From Clostridiaceae bacterium (GTDB lineage: Bacteria; Cyanobacteriota; Vampirovibrionia; Gastranaerophilales; Gastranaerophilaceae): DNA of 64,000 bases. The notes below the pieces were generated by a model, which saw nothing but the letters and a program-made list of their open reading frames with translations, was not told the origin of the DNA and did not search any database. Shown here piece after piece: positions 28,063-37,371 of this stretch; position 1 is the first letter of the stretch; the number at the start of each line of letters is the position of its first letter. The stretch spans positions 50,306-114,305 of the forward strand of contig JALCDS010000003.1 in NCBI GenBank assembly GCA_022641775.1. Direction: 5' to 3'. The position numbers were made by a program, and so were the translations under genes.

Positions 28063-29115
28063 TTACACATTCATTGCTTTTAGAATTTCGTTTAAATCTG
28101 TAGATGTCTTTTTAACATCGGCTGATGCAAATTTTATTGCATTATCAGGATCTTTTAAACCGTTACCTGTAAGAATACAAACAACCTTTGAACCCGGTTT
28201 AATGGTATCTTTAACTTTGATTAATCCTGCAACTGATGCGTTACTTGCAGGTTCTGCTAAAATACCCTCTAATGATGCTGTCATTTTGTAAGCTTCAACT
28301 ATTTGATCATCTGTTACAAAATTGATAATACCATGGCTTTCATCACGAGCTTCAACTGCTTGTGTCCAACTTGCAGGGTTTCCGATTCTGATTGCGGTTG
28401 CAAGCGTTTCAGGTTTCATTATCCTTTCACCTTTTACAATTGCTGCAGCACCTTCGGCTTCAAATCCCATCATCTTAGGTAAATTTTTGATTTTACCCAT
28501 TTTATAGTATTCTTTATAGCCTTTCCAATAAGCTCTTATATTCCCAGCATTACCTACAGGAATAAAGTGATAATCAGGTGCTTGCCCCAATGCATTACAA
28601 ATTTCAAATGCGCCGGTTTTTTGTCCTTCAATTCTATATGGATTTAATGAGTTTACCAATGTTATCGGATATTTGTCAGAAATTTTAATAACAGCTTCCA
28701 ATGCTTCATCAAAATTACCTTTAATTGCAACTATTTTTGCACCATACATCATAGCTTGAGAAAGTTTGCCAAGAGCAACGTATCCGTCTGGGATAAGTAC
28801 AAAACATTTCATTCCTGCTTTTGCACCGTATGCTGCAGCAGCAGCTGAAGTATTTCCGGTTGAAGCACAAATTATTGCTTGACTGCCTTCTTCTTTAGCT
28901 TTTGAAACAGCCATTGTCATTCCTCTGTCTTTGAAACTTCCTGTTGGATTACAACCTTCAAATTTTAAATAAAGTTCCGCATCAAGTCCGATTTTTTTTG
29001 CTAAATTATCGGCTTTGATTAGTGGAGTATTGCCTTCATTAAGTGTTATTACAGGTGTTTTTTCACTTACCGGTAAATATTCTCTGAATGTATTTATTAA
29101 TCCTTGATAGTACAT
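28063..29115 (-). CDS. thrC: Threonine synthase
   Basis: The 350-residue PLP enzyme converts O-phosphohomoserine to threonine. It shows [13 protein letters not shown], the PLP lysine motif [26 protein letters not shown] and the phosphate-binding [14 protein letters not shown]. The length fits the short bacterial/archaeal class. Start supported by AGAGGAAAA. The U32 gene follows three bases later. Homoserine dehydrogenase, an earlier enzyme of the pathway, lies ~800 bases upstream on the same strand but is separated by a gene on the other strand. Confidence 0.94.
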   Translation of the reverse strand: MYYQGLINTFREYLPVSEKTPVITLNEGNTPLIKADNLAKKIGLDAELYLKFEGCNPTGSFKDRGMTMAVSKAKEEGSQAIICASTGNTSAAAAAYGAKAGMKCFVLIPDGYVALGKLSQAMMYGAKIVAIKGNFDEALEAVIKISDKYPITLVNSLNPYRIEGQKTGAFEICNALGQAPDYHFIPVGNAGNIRAYWKGYKEYYKMGKIKNLPKMMGFEAEGAAAIVKGERIMKPETLATAIRIGNPASWTQAVEARDESHGIINFVTDDQIVEAYKMTASLEGILAEPASNASVAGLIKVKDTIKPGSKVVCILTGNGLKDPDNAIKFASADVKKTSTDLNEILKAMNV

Positions 29116-29245
29116 AATATTTTCCTCTTTTATTAACTAATAGGTTTATATTATCATATAAATTTATTTTTTAAAATGAAAATGAGACAAATTTTTTAAA
29201 TTAATAAATATTTTTGTAACAATATTTTTGATTTTTAAAATTTTC

Positions 29246-29275
29246 TTGCCTTAAAATTCTTAATAACTATATAAT
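29246..29275 (+). promoter_or_regulatory. Promoter of the 29311 gene
   Basis: TTGCCT (29246-29251), an 18-base spacer and TATAAT (29270-29275). A leader of ~30 bases with GAAAGGAG then precedes the ATG at 29311. Confidence 0.55.
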
Positions 29276-29310
29276 GATTTATGTTGTGAAGATATGAAAG
29301 GAGTATATTA

Positions 29311-29865
29311 ATGACAATAGATGCAGTAAATGGTCCTAATAATGCAAATGGAGATTTTAAATTAAATGAGAGTAAATATATTAAAGAAACTCCAAATTCA
29401 ATTTTATCAGGAAAATTTCAAAGCCAACAGAATGATTTTGCAGCTTTTGATAAAGATATTTCACAAAGTAAACTCGATGATAGAATTCCGAATAAAAGCA
29501 GTCTAGCTAAAATGGGATTTGGTTTTACTCCAAGAACAGTAACATTGCCGGGTGGACGTACTATTACAACTTCTAATTTAGATATGAATGGTGGCCTTAG
29601 CTACTTTAATGATAAAGGTGATAGCATTCGTATTTCTAATGATACGCTTGAAGGCGGAACTGGTGCAACTCAGGTTGACTATACAACTAAAGATAAATCT
29701 ATAGAGCATTCTATAGTTTATGATAAAGGTGGAAATCCTTTGAAAGGATATCTGAATGTTAGACAACCAAATGGTACTGTTGTTAAATACAAATATGAAT
29801 ATGATATGAATGGAAATAAAAATTTAGTTTCCTGTACAACAGAGTATCCAAAAAAGATGCAATAA
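29311..29865 (+). CDS. Hypothetical protein, RHS-like beta segments
   Basis: The 184-residue protein is not recognised. The C-terminal half has short beta-hairpin-like segments (SYFNDKGDSIRISND, IVYDKGGNPLKGYLNVRQP, KYKYEYDMNGNKNL) that resemble single YD/RHS-type repeats, but the match is weak. The N-terminus is polar and has no signal peptide. The start is certain because of GAAAGGAG. It is a stand-alone gene with its own promoter and a bidirectional terminator, inserted between hom and thrC on the opposite strand. Confidence 0.65.
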   Translation: MTIDAVNGPNNANGDFKLNESKYIKETPNSILSGKFQSQQNDFAAFDKDISQSKLDDRIPNKSSLAKMGFGFTPRTVTLPGGRTITTSNLDMNGGLSYFNDKGDSIRISNDTLEGGTGATQVDYTTKDKSIEHSIVYDKGGNPLKGYLNVRQPNGTVVKYKYEYDMNGNKNLVSCTTEYPKKMQ

Positions 29866-29874
29866 TAAAAGTTG

Positions 29875-29904
29875 AAAGGTCATTAAGTTTACTTAATGAC
29901 CTTT
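29875..29904. terminator. Bidirectional intrinsic terminator
   Basis: Arms 29875-29888 and 29891-29904 (AAAGGTCATTAAGT / ACTTAATGACCTTT) with a T-run to the right and an A-rich flank to the left. It lies between the convergent 29311 gene and hom and can serve both. Confidence 0.8.
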
Positions 29905-29913
29905 TTATTTCTT

Positions 29914-31197
29914 TTAATTTAAAGTTTGTACTCTTATAATGCTTTCAACTTTATTTATAAATTCATCTTGTTCAATAACGTCAATGGTTCTTCTTAAATC
30001 TTTTTCGCGACAAAGTTCGGTAATTACCGTTATATTGGCTGTATTATCTTGATCAACGCATTTTTGAACAATACTTGCCAAACTGATATTGTTATCAGCA
30101 CAAATTGTACCGATTTTACCGATTACACCTTTATTATTTTTAGCATTGATTGAAAGATAATATTTGTTTATAGTATCTTCAATGTCAATCATATTAGCGG
30201 TTTCGTGATGATGACATCTCATCATAGGCAAAAGATAATCAGTTGTTCCGATTTCTGCAGCTATCGCAAGGATATCACCAATAACAGAACTGGCTGTCGG
30301 GAATTCTCCTGCCCCGGGTCCTGATAGCGTTATATCTCCAATAGGGTAACCGGATAGACTTACCGCATTTGTTACATAATCAATATGTGCTAAGGTTGAT
30401 TTTTTTGATACTAACATCGGATGAACTCTTACATCAGCGTTTCCGTTTTTGTCTAATTTTGCAGATGCGATAAGTTTAATTTTATACCCGAGTTCATTAG
30501 CGGCTTTCATATCAGCAGTTCTTATTTTTGAAATACCTTCTCTATAAACTTTATCGACTTTTATACGTTTTCTAAAGGCAATAGTTGCAAGAGTTGTAAT
30601 TTTATATGCTGCATCATAACCTTCAACGTCTCCTGTCGGATCAGCTTCTGCATATCCTAACATTTGTGATTCTTTTAGAACATCTTCATACGGTGCGCCT
30701 TGCATATCCATTTTGGTTAGAATATAGTTTGTTGTCCCGTTTAAGATGGCTTCAATTTTGTTTATCTTATTACCGGCAAGGATTGTTTTTATCGGCATAA
30801 TGATTGGAATTCCACCTGCGATTGCAGCCTCATATAAAACAACGCAATTATTTTCTTCCGCAACATTGAATAATTCTTCTCCGTTTTTTGCTAAAAGCTC
30901 TTTGTTTGCGGTTACAATGTGTTTTCCATTTTTTAAAGCAGTTTTGATTAAATCAAATGCCGGATGAATGCCTCCAACCAATTCAACTACTATTTGAATT
31001 TCAGGGTCATTTACAATTTCTTCGGCATTTTCTGTCAATAAAGACATATCTAAACTGTCAATATTCCTTGGCTTTGATTTATCTCTTACCGCAATTTTTT
31101 TAAATTCAACGAGATTGTTATTTCTCAAAGTTTTGTAAACTCCGGAACCTACTGTTCCGAGTCCGATTAATCCGATTTTAATTTTCTTATTTTCCAT
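29914..31197 (-). CDS. hom: Homoserine dehydrogenase
   Basis: The enzyme reduces aspartate semialdehyde to homoserine. ATG 31197 (427 residues) is chosen over an ATG at 31245, because it directly precedes KIKIGLIGLGTVGSG, the NAD(P)-binding GxGxxG, and lies six bases after a TATAAT box. Catalytic motifs include TANKELLAKNGEELF, AAIAGGIPII and NGTTNYILTKM; a C-terminal ACT domain (~345-427) suggests threonine feedback inhibition. No Shine-Dalgarno is present, so the message is probably leaderless. Confidence 0.93.
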   Translation of the reverse strand: MENKKIKIGLIGLGTVGSGVYKTLRNNNLVEFKKIAVRDKSKPRNIDSLDMSLLTENAEEIVNDPEIQIVVELVGGIHPAFDLIKTALKNGKHIVTANKELLAKNGEELFNVAEENNCVVLYEAAIAGGIPIIMPIKTILAGNKINKIEAILNGTTNYILTKMDMQGAPYEDVLKESQMLGYAEADPTGDVEGYDAAYKITTLATIAFRKRIKVDKVYREGISKIRTADMKAANELGYKIKLIASAKLDKNGNADVRVHPMLVSKKSTLAHIDYVTNAVSLSGYPIGDITLSGPGAGEFPTASSVIGDILAIAAEIGTTDYLLPMMRCHHHETANMIDIEDTINKYYLSINAKNNKGVIGKIGTICADNNISLASIVQKCVDQDNTANITVITELCREKDLRRTIDVIEQDEFINKVESIIRVQTLN

Positions 31198-31203
31198 AGG
31201 TTT

Positions 31204-31234
31204 ATTATAACATGGAAAATTATATTTGTAACAA
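31204..31234 (-). promoter_or_regulatory. Leaderless promoter of hom
   Basis: On the minus strand TTGTTA (31234-31229), a 19-base spacer and a perfect TATAAT (31209-31204), then six bases (AAACCT) to the ATG at 31197. The same TATAATAAAC-N-TATG arrangement occurs at the 315 gene. Confidence 0.55.
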
Positions 31235-31324
31235 TTGCTTAACAACTCTTTGGAATTATTAAAGTTTTTAAAAAAAAATACCGAATTATGTTTATGTGAG
31301 GTTAGATAACAAAAGGAGCCTGAG

Positions 31325-31456
31325 ATGTATCAATATTCATATTGGCCGGGTGCTTACGAATTTAAACAAGAAATAGGTTTGTTCTTGAAATATATAAAGG
31401 AACAAATTGATATAATTATGAAAAAGATTGACGAAACCGATAGAGCTTACCAATAG
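31325..31456 (+). CDS. Small protein, 43 residues, unrecognised
   Basis: A short ORF starts at ATG 31325 behind AAAAGGAG at good spacing and ends at TAG 31454-31456. The product begins MYQYSYWPGAYEF and continues as an amphipathic Lys/Ile-rich helix (KYIKEQIDIIMKKIDE). It has no signal peptide. A hairpin terminator follows 45 bases downstream, so it looks like a complete single-gene unit. The strong ribosome binding site, aromatic N-terminus and terminator argue for a real gene; the function is unknown. Confidence 0.6.
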   Translation: MYQYSYWPGAYEFKQEIGLFLKYIKEQIDIIMKKIDETDRAYQ

Positions 31457-31500
31457 CTGTTGGTTTTGGGATGTGTTTATTACAAAAGAGATTGATTTTA

Positions 31501-31524
31501 GCCGGTATAACTACACGTACCGGC
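31501..31524. terminator. Hairpin terminator
   Basis: GCCGGTA (31501-31507) pairs with TACCGGC (31518-31524) across a ten-base loop and is followed by ATTTTTATTT. It can end the small ORF on the plus strand; on the minus strand it lies just past the stop of the 31533 gene. Confidence 0.6.
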
Positions 31525-31532
31525 ATTTTTAT

Positions 31533-32762
31533 TTATATACCGGTTTTTTGGTCAAGTTTAAAATAATATATCAAATTAAAAATTGATAAAAGTTGTTTGA
31601 ATACTTTTAAATAATTTTTCTTATCAAGTAAAGAATCTTTTTTGTAATCATAAATTATTTCAAATAGCTCTTGCTGAGTTGTTGTTAACTCTGCTGCTTT
31701 GAAAGAATCTATTACAAATGGTGAAATGGCAAGTGTTATACAATCGTTTTCAAATACGCAACTTGATTCAAAACTTAAAAATACCTTAGACAAATTTTTG
31801 AATCTTTCCATAAATGTTGGAGTTAAAAGGTATCTGGATTCGACTTGATCATCTGAAAAAACATTATATTTATCATCGAATTCAGGATCTTCAAGGGTAA
31901 CTTTTTGAAGCTTTTTAGGTGCTTTATTTTTGCCAAAATCTATTGAAATACCATCAGGATTAATATCAATTCCTTTTTTATCCATAAAGGTTTTGGCTTC
32001 AATTATTTTTTGAGTTATAGGATTGTTATATATTTTGTCAAATAATGCCATTAATTCATTTGATAAAATATCAGGATCTGTTTTATTTATTTCGTGGAGA
32101 TTATTTATAATCTCTTTGTAATCCATTGTTTTTTGTTTAACAACTGTGTGTCCTGTAAAATTTTTATTCATTTGTATTTTTATTAGTAGTCCTCTAAAAT
32201 CTACAATAGTTTGATTACTTGCAGAATCATGATTGTTATTATCAAATTTAACTCCAACAGAATATTGATTAGAAGTTTCAACATGAGTTATAAGTGTTTC
32301 TAAAATTTTTATATTTAAGCCTTTGTATGTTCCAACAAAAGAATCATCATCTCTCTTTTTTGTAGCTCTTGGAAATAAACCACTTTGTTTAAGCTCTTTT
32401 AATGTTATACAATCCTTTTGTCCTATTTGTAAATTACCAAATACAGTTAAAAGCGGAGGAAAAGTTTCTTCTTTTATTCTTTTTCGTAATTTTTTTATTT
32501 TTAATTGGGTAATTATTGAAATAGGTGTAAATATAACTAATATGCTGATTATTGATATTGCAGAAATTTTAGGTGGAATAAATTTTAATGCAATCCCACC
32601 AATCAAGACAAAAACTCCTATGAATAAAAGTATATTTACTGGTAGCATACTCTGAACGAACTTTTTTATACTTAACCTTTCATTTTCTAATGAAGATACA
32701 TAAGGTTTGATTTTAGCATCAAAAATTTGATTAAACTTTTCTTCAATTGTATTATTGTCCAT
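31533..32762 (-). CDS. DUF3137-like membrane protein
   Basis: The 409-residue protein has two adjacent hydrophobic helices at ~35-62 and ~68-88 and a large soluble remainder. FVGTYKGLNIKILE, TIVDFRGLLIKIQMNKNFTGHT and VFSDDQVESRYLLTPTFMERF resemble the DUF3137 family as I remember it. The function of that family is unknown. No signal peptide beyond the membrane helices. It follows clpB on the same strand after 12 bases and is probably cotranscribed, which would place it in a stress-related unit. Confidence 0.65.
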   Translation of the reverse strand: MDNNTIEEKFNQIFDAKIKPYVSSLENERLSIKKFVQSMLPVNILLFIGVFVLIGGIALKFIPPKISAISIISILVIFTPISIITQLKIKKLRKRIKEETFPPLLTVFGNLQIGQKDCITLKELKQSGLFPRATKKRDDDSFVGTYKGLNIKILETLITHVETSNQYSVGVKFDNNNHDSASNQTIVDFRGLLIKIQMNKNFTGHTVVKQKTMDYKEIINNLHEINKTDPDILSNELMALFDKIYNNPITQKIIEAKTFMDKKGIDINPDGISIDFGKNKAPKKLQKVTLEDPEFDDKYNVFSDDQVESRYLLTPTFMERFKNLSKVFLSFESSCVFENDCITLAISPFVIDSFKAAELTTTQQELFEIIYDYKKDSLLDKKNYLKVFKQLLSIFNLIYYFKLDQKTGI

Positions 32763-32774
32763 TTTTATATCCTT

Positions 32775-35417
32775 TTATTTTGTAAACACAATTTTATTAT
32801 CTTGTAATGTTACTTTTATTGTGTCACCTTTTACAAATTTATTTTCCAATAATTCCATTGAAAGAGGTATTTCTAAGTTTTCTCTTATCGCACGTTTTAG
32901 TGGTCTTGCACCATATAGCGGTTCAAAACCGGCTTTTGCCACAAATTCTTTGGCTTCAGGTGAGATGGAAAGTTCCATACTCAAATCTTCTACACGTTTT
33001 CTTAGAGCATTAGTTTGAATATCAAATATTTGAAGCAAGTTATCAAACGTAATTGGTTTAAACATTACAATTTCATCAATTCTGTTTAAAAATTCCGGCT
33101 TAAATCGTTCTTTTAGCGCTTGTTGAACAGCGTTATTCTTTTCTTCTTCCGACATATTTTCGTCAGAAAGATACTCCGCACCAAGGTTACTTGTCATGAT
33201 AATTACGGTATTTTTAAAGTCAATTAATCTGCCTTGACCATCTGTCAAACGCCCATCATCAAACATTTGTAACATAAGATTGAAAATATCCGGATGAGCC
33301 TTTTCAACTTCATCAAAAAGAACAACGGAATAAGGTTTTCTTCTGACAGCTTCTGTAAGTTGTCCGCCTTCTTCATATCCTACATATCCGGCAGTTGCAC
33401 CAACCAATCTTGAAATTGAAGCTTTTTCCATAAATTCACTCATATCAATTCTGATAAGAGCATCTTCATCATTAAATAGAATTTCAGCTAAAGTTTTGCC
33501 AAGTTCTGTTTTGCCGACACCGGTTGGTCCTAAGAAGAAAAATGTTCCGATAGGACGTTTCGGATCTTTAAGTCCTGAACGTGAAAGACGAATTGCGTTT
33601 GCAATTTTTCCGACAGCTTCATCTTGTCCGATTACACGTTTATGAAGTGTTTGTTCCATATTTATCAATTTTTCGGATTCTTCTTGTGCAAGTTTGTTTA
33701 CAGGGATTCCTGTCCATTTTGCTACAATATTTGCAATATCATCACCTGTAATTTCTGCTTTTAATAAGCAATTTTGCCCTGATTTTAATTTTGTTAATGC
33801 TGATTGTAGTTGTATCAATTTTTGTTGTAATGAAGCGGCTAAATCAGGATTTTGTTTTGACATTTCAATCTGTTTTTTAAGTTTTTCTATTGTACTTTTA
33901 ATAGTTCCGTATTGGTCAATTCTTTTTCTTTCACAAGCCCATTGGGTATCCAATGTTTCCATTTTTTTATTTACATCATTTAATTTTGTATCAATTTGTG
34001 TTATTTGGTCAGATACGTTTTCATCATCATCATTTTCCAGTGCTTTTTTATCTATTTCAAGCTGAGTTTTTTCTCTTATCAATACATCGATTTCTTCCGG
34101 ACGTGTTTCTATTTCTATTCTTGCCATAGATGCAGCCTCATCAATAAGGTCGATGGCTTTATCAGGAAGATTTCTATCCGGAATGTATCTGTGAGAAAGT
34201 TTTGCGGCTTCTGTCAGTGCACTGTCAAGTATTTTTATTTTATGGTAACCTTCGTATTTGTCTTTTAGACCACGCAAAATGCTTATTGTTGTGTCGACTG
34301 AAGGTTCTTCAGCTACAACAGGCTGAAAACGACGTTCAAGAGCTTTATCTTTTTCTATGTACATTTTGTATTCGTCAATTGTAGTTGCTCCGATTACACG
34401 AACATTTCCACGGGCAAGCATAGGTTTGATTAAATCTCCCGCACCTGACGAACCTTCTGAGGCTCCTGCGCCGATTATTGTATGTATTTCATCTATAAAT
34501 AACATTAAGTCATCAGAATCTTTTTCAATCCCTTTTAAAACAAGTTTCAAACGTTCTTCAAATTCTCCTCTATATGATGCCCCTGCAAGTAATGCTCCCA
34601 TATCCAAGGACATTATGCGGTCATTTTTCAAGCTATCAGGAACATCTCCTGCTGCTATACGCTCTGCCAAGCCTTCAATTATTGCCGTTTTACCGACTCC
34701 GGGATTTCCTATTATTACCGGATTATTTTTAGAACGACGATTCAAAATTTGTATTGTACGTCTTATTTCATCATCTCTGCCAAAAACCGGATCAAGTTTT
34801 CCATCAATCGCTTTTTGAGTTAAATCTGTTGTATATTTGTTTAATGCATCTTGAATAGATTTATCATCTTGAGATTGTTGTGGAGTAATATTTTTTGTAA
34901 CAGGGGTGGTCGATGATGTATCTGATTGTAATTTTAGGTTACTGTCATCGGATTTGGAATTTGTTGTTTCAACAGTTACAATAGATGAAACTTCTTTTTG
35001 TAATGCTTCATAAATTTCCAGTCTGTTTATTTTAAATTGTTCCCATAGAAAATTTAAAACTTTATTATCAATCCTAAATAAGGCTAAAAATACGTGTTCA
35101 ATGCTTACTTGTGTATCATTAAATTTTGCGGCTTCTTGTTCTGCAATATTGAACATCGCGGTTGTGGCTGCAGAACTGGGTACTACTGAATATTGACCGC
35201 GAGCCATATAAGAACGTTTTGACAGATATGAATTCAAACAATCTGCGATTTTAGGGTCATCGAGTCCAACTTTTTGAAGTAAAATTTTAGGCAAATCGTT
35301 CCCGTCAAGCATAAGTGCAAGCATAATGTGTTCAGGTTCTAATTTGGGATAATTTCTTGCAACTACGATTGATTTTGCCGATTTTACAATTGCTTGAACA
35401 TGATCTGTTAATAACAT
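32775..35417 (-). CDS. clpB: AAA+ disaggregase ClpB
   Basis: The 880-residue ATPase rescues aggregated proteins with DnaK. It has a Clp N-domain (1-145), a poorly conserved linker, NBD1 with Walker A GNPGVGKT (237-244), a long coiled-coil middle domain (~400-545) and NBD2 with Walker A GPTGVGKTEL near 628-636. The middle-domain length and the lack of a ClpP-binding IGF/VGF loop favour ClpB over ClpC/A. AGGAG precedes the start. I looked for a CIRCE operator upstream and saw none. It diverges from ribE. Confidence 0.92.
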   Translation of the reverse strand: MLLTDHVQAIVKSAKSIVVARNYPKLEPEHIMLALMLDGNDLPKILLQKVGLDDPKIADCLNSYLSKRSYMARGQYSVVPSSAATTAMFNIAEQEAAKFNDTQVSIEHVFLALFRIDNKVLNFLWEQFKINRLEIYEALQKEVSSIVTVETTNSKSDDSNLKLQSDTSSTTPVTKNITPQQSQDDKSIQDALNKYTTDLTQKAIDGKLDPVFGRDDEIRRTIQILNRRSKNNPVIIGNPGVGKTAIIEGLAERIAAGDVPDSLKNDRIMSLDMGALLAGASYRGEFEERLKLVLKGIEKDSDDLMLFIDEIHTIIGAGASEGSSGAGDLIKPMLARGNVRVIGATTIDEYKMYIEKDKALERRFQPVVAEEPSVDTTISILRGLKDKYEGYHKIKILDSALTEAAKLSHRYIPDRNLPDKAIDLIDEAASMARIEIETRPEEIDVLIREKTQLEIDKKALENDDDENVSDQITQIDTKLNDVNKKMETLDTQWACERKRIDQYGTIKSTIEKLKKQIEMSKQNPDLAASLQQKLIQLQSALTKLKSGQNCLLKAEITGDDIANIVAKWTGIPVNKLAQEESEKLINMEQTLHKRVIGQDEAVGKIANAIRLSRSGLKDPKRPIGTFFFLGPTGVGKTELGKTLAEILFNDEDALIRIDMSEFMEKASISRLVGATAGYVGYEEGGQLTEAVRRKPYSVVLFDEVEKAHPDIFNLMLQMFDDGRLTDGQGRLIDFKNTVIIMTSNLGAEYLSDENMSEEEKNNAVQQALKERFKPEFLNRIDEIVMFKPITFDNLLQIFDIQTNALRKRVEDLSMELSISPEAKEFVAKAGFEPLYGARPLKRAIRENLEIPLSMELLENKFVKGDTIKVTLQDNKIVFTK

Positions 35418-35498
35418 TTTAATTCTCCTAATTTTCTTTTTATTATATAGAGTTAAACATCAGGTGTAATCGTATGAATACATTAAAAGTTTTTATGT

Positions 35499-35504
35499 TA
35501 TACT
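35499..35504 (+). promoter_or_regulatory. Extended -10, leaderless promoter of ribE
   Basis: TGTTATACT (TGn plus TATACT at 35499-35504) is followed by six bases (CAACTT) and the ATG at 35511, with no Shine-Dalgarno. This is the leaderless spacing. Confidence 0.5.
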
Positions 35505-35510
35505 CAACTT

Positions 35511-36152
35511 ATGTTTACAGGAATTGTTGAAGAAATAGGGAAAATAAAAAGGCTGAAAAGACTTGCAAACGGTTGTGATATTGAAATCGTTTGTAAAAAG
35601 GTTTTGTCAGATATAAAACTTGGCGATAGCATTTGTGTAAACGGTTGTTGCCAAACTGTTGTTAATTTCTCTTCAGATTCATTTAGCGCTAATTTGAGTG
35701 ATGAAACGCTAAAGATGACTAATTTTTTAAATTTAAAAACAGGTGATGAAGTTAATTTGGAACGTGCCCTGAAGGTTTCTGACAGATTTGGCGGACATAT
35801 TGTTCAAGGTCATATTGACGGGCAAGCGAAATTTACAAATATCGAAAAGTTGTCAGATTTTTACGACTTGTTTTTTGAAGTTGATGATGATTTGGCAAAA
35901 TATATTGTTCAAAAAGGCTCTATAACAATAAATGGGGTAAGTTTGACAGTTTCTGAAATTAATAGTAAACTCTTTAAAGTTTCAATTATTCCGCATACTT
36001 ATTCAAATACAACATTAAAATCTCTGAATTCAGGTGATTTTGTAAATATTGAAACCGATATTTTGGGCAGATATGTTGAAAAATTTTTATGTAAGACGGA
36101 TAATGAAAGTAAGATAGATGAAAATTTTTTGAAAGAAAATGGATTTGTGTAG
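35511..36152 (+). CDS. ribE: Riboflavin synthase, alpha chain
   Basis: The 213-residue enzyme dismutates two 6,7-dimethyl-8-ribityllumazines to riboflavin. It has the two tandem lumazine-binding barrels: the first opens MFTGIVEEIGKI and has GDSICVNGCCQTV, the second has GGHIVQGHIDGQ and KGSITINGVSLTV. It is the first gene of a plus-strand operon, directly abutting ribBA. The lumazine synthase ribH and the deaminase ribD are not in this window. Confidence 0.95.
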   Translation: MFTGIVEEIGKIKRLKRLANGCDIEIVCKKVLSDIKLGDSICVNGCCQTVVNFSSDSFSANLSDETLKMTNFLNLKTGDEVNLERALKVSDRFGGHIVQGHIDGQAKFTNIEKLSDFYDLFFEVDDDLAKYIVQKGSITINGVSLTVSEINSKLFKVSIIPHTYSNTTLKSLNSGDFVNIETDILGRYVEKFLCKTDNESKIDENFLKENGFV

Positions 36153-37361
36153 ATGGAAAAATTTAAGTTTGATAAAATTGAAGATGCTATAGAAGATTTC
36201 AAATCTGGGAAACCTGTTCTTGTTGCAGATGATGAAAATAGAGAAAACGAAGGAGATTTGATTTGTTCAAGTGAAAACGTCACTCCTGAAATTATCAATT
36301 TTATGGCAAAAGAATGCAGAGGACTTATTTGTCTTGCTATATCTCCTGAAATAGCAGATAAATTGAATTTGCCTCAAATGGTTAATCGTAATACTGAAAG
36401 TTCAAAAACAGCTTTCACATTAAGTGTTGATGGAGCTGAAAAATACGGTGTTACAACCGGAATTTCTGCATATGACAGGGCAAAAACAATAGAAGTTGCA
36501 ACTGCTCCTGATGCTGTACCGTCTGATCTTCGACGTCCCGGACATATATTCCCGTGTGTTGCAAAGCATGGCGGAGTTTTGGAACGTACAGGCCATACAG
36601 AAGCAACTGTGGATTTAGCAAGGCTTGCCGGACACAGAGCTGCCGGTGCTATGTGTGAAATTATGAATGAAGATGGGCATATGGCTCGTCGTGATGATTT
36701 GAGAAAATTTGCAGATAAACATGATTTGAAATTTGTTTCTGTAGCCGAATTGATTGCATACCGTTTAAAATCAGAAAAATTCGTCACTCGTGAAGCTGAA
36801 GCTACTTTACCTACACAATTTGGTGAATTTAAAATTTACGGATATATTGATCACCTTCACAATTCTGAACAAGTTGCACTTGTAAATGATGATGGTTCAG
36901 ATAAAATACCTTTAATAAGAGTTCACTCTGAATGTATGACAGGCGATATTTTTTCAAGTTTGAGATGTGATTGTAATTACCAATTGCATACTGCGATGAA
37001 GATGATTTCAGATTACGGACGTGGTGCCGTTGTATATATAAAAGGGCATGAAGGTCGTGGTATCGGAATCGTTAATAAAATAAAAGCTTACCATCTGCAA
37101 GAAGAAGGTCAAGATACTGTTGAAGCCAATATTTCATTAGGGTTCCAACCGGATTTAAGAAATTACGGTATAGGCGCTCAAATAATACTTGATATAGGAT
37201 TTAACAAGTTTAATTTGATTACCAACAATCCGAAAAAAATCATCGGTTTGAACGGTTACGGATTAACTGTAAATGATATAGTAAAGATAGAACCGCAAAT
37301 AAATTCATATAACAAAAGATATATGATGACTAAAAAAGAAAAAATGGCACATATGATATAA
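36153..37361 (+). CDS. ribBA: Bifunctional DHBP synthase / GTP cyclohydrolase II
   Basis: The 402-residue fusion supplies both riboflavin precursors. Residues 1-~200 are 3,4-dihydroxy-2-butanone-4-phosphate synthase (DDENRENEGDL, HIFPCVAKHGGVLERTGHTE). Residues ~205-400 are GTP cyclohydrolase II, with the zinc cysteines in HSECMTGDIFSSLRCDC and the arginine motif EGRGIGIVNKI. All key residues appear present in both halves. It begins immediately after the ribE stop (TAGATG), so translation is coupled. Confidence 0.95.
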   Translation: MEKFKFDKIEDAIEDFKSGKPVLVADDENRENEGDLICSSENVTPEIINFMAKECRGLICLAISPEIADKLNLPQMVNRNTESSKTAFTLSVDGAEKYGVTTGISAYDRAKTIEVATAPDAVPSDLRRPGHIFPCVAKHGGVLERTGHTEATVDLARLAGHRAAGAMCEIMNEDGHMARRDDLRKFADKHDLKFVSVAELIAYRLKSEKFVTREAEATLPTQFGEFKIYGYIDHLHNSEQVALVNDDGSDKIPLIRVHSECMTGDIFSSLRCDCNYQLHTAMKMISDYGRGAVVYIKGHEGRGIGIVNKIKAYHLQEEGQDTVEANISLGFQPDLRNYGIGAQIILDIGFNKFNLITNNPKKIIGLNGYGLTVNDIVKIEPQINSYNKRYMMTKKEKMAHMI

Positions 37362-37371
37362 AGGAAAAATT

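Noticed and set aside
35418..35510. CIRCE/HrcA operator upstream of clpB
   Set aside because: I looked for TTAGCACTC and its inverse partner and found neither in the clpB-ribE gap.
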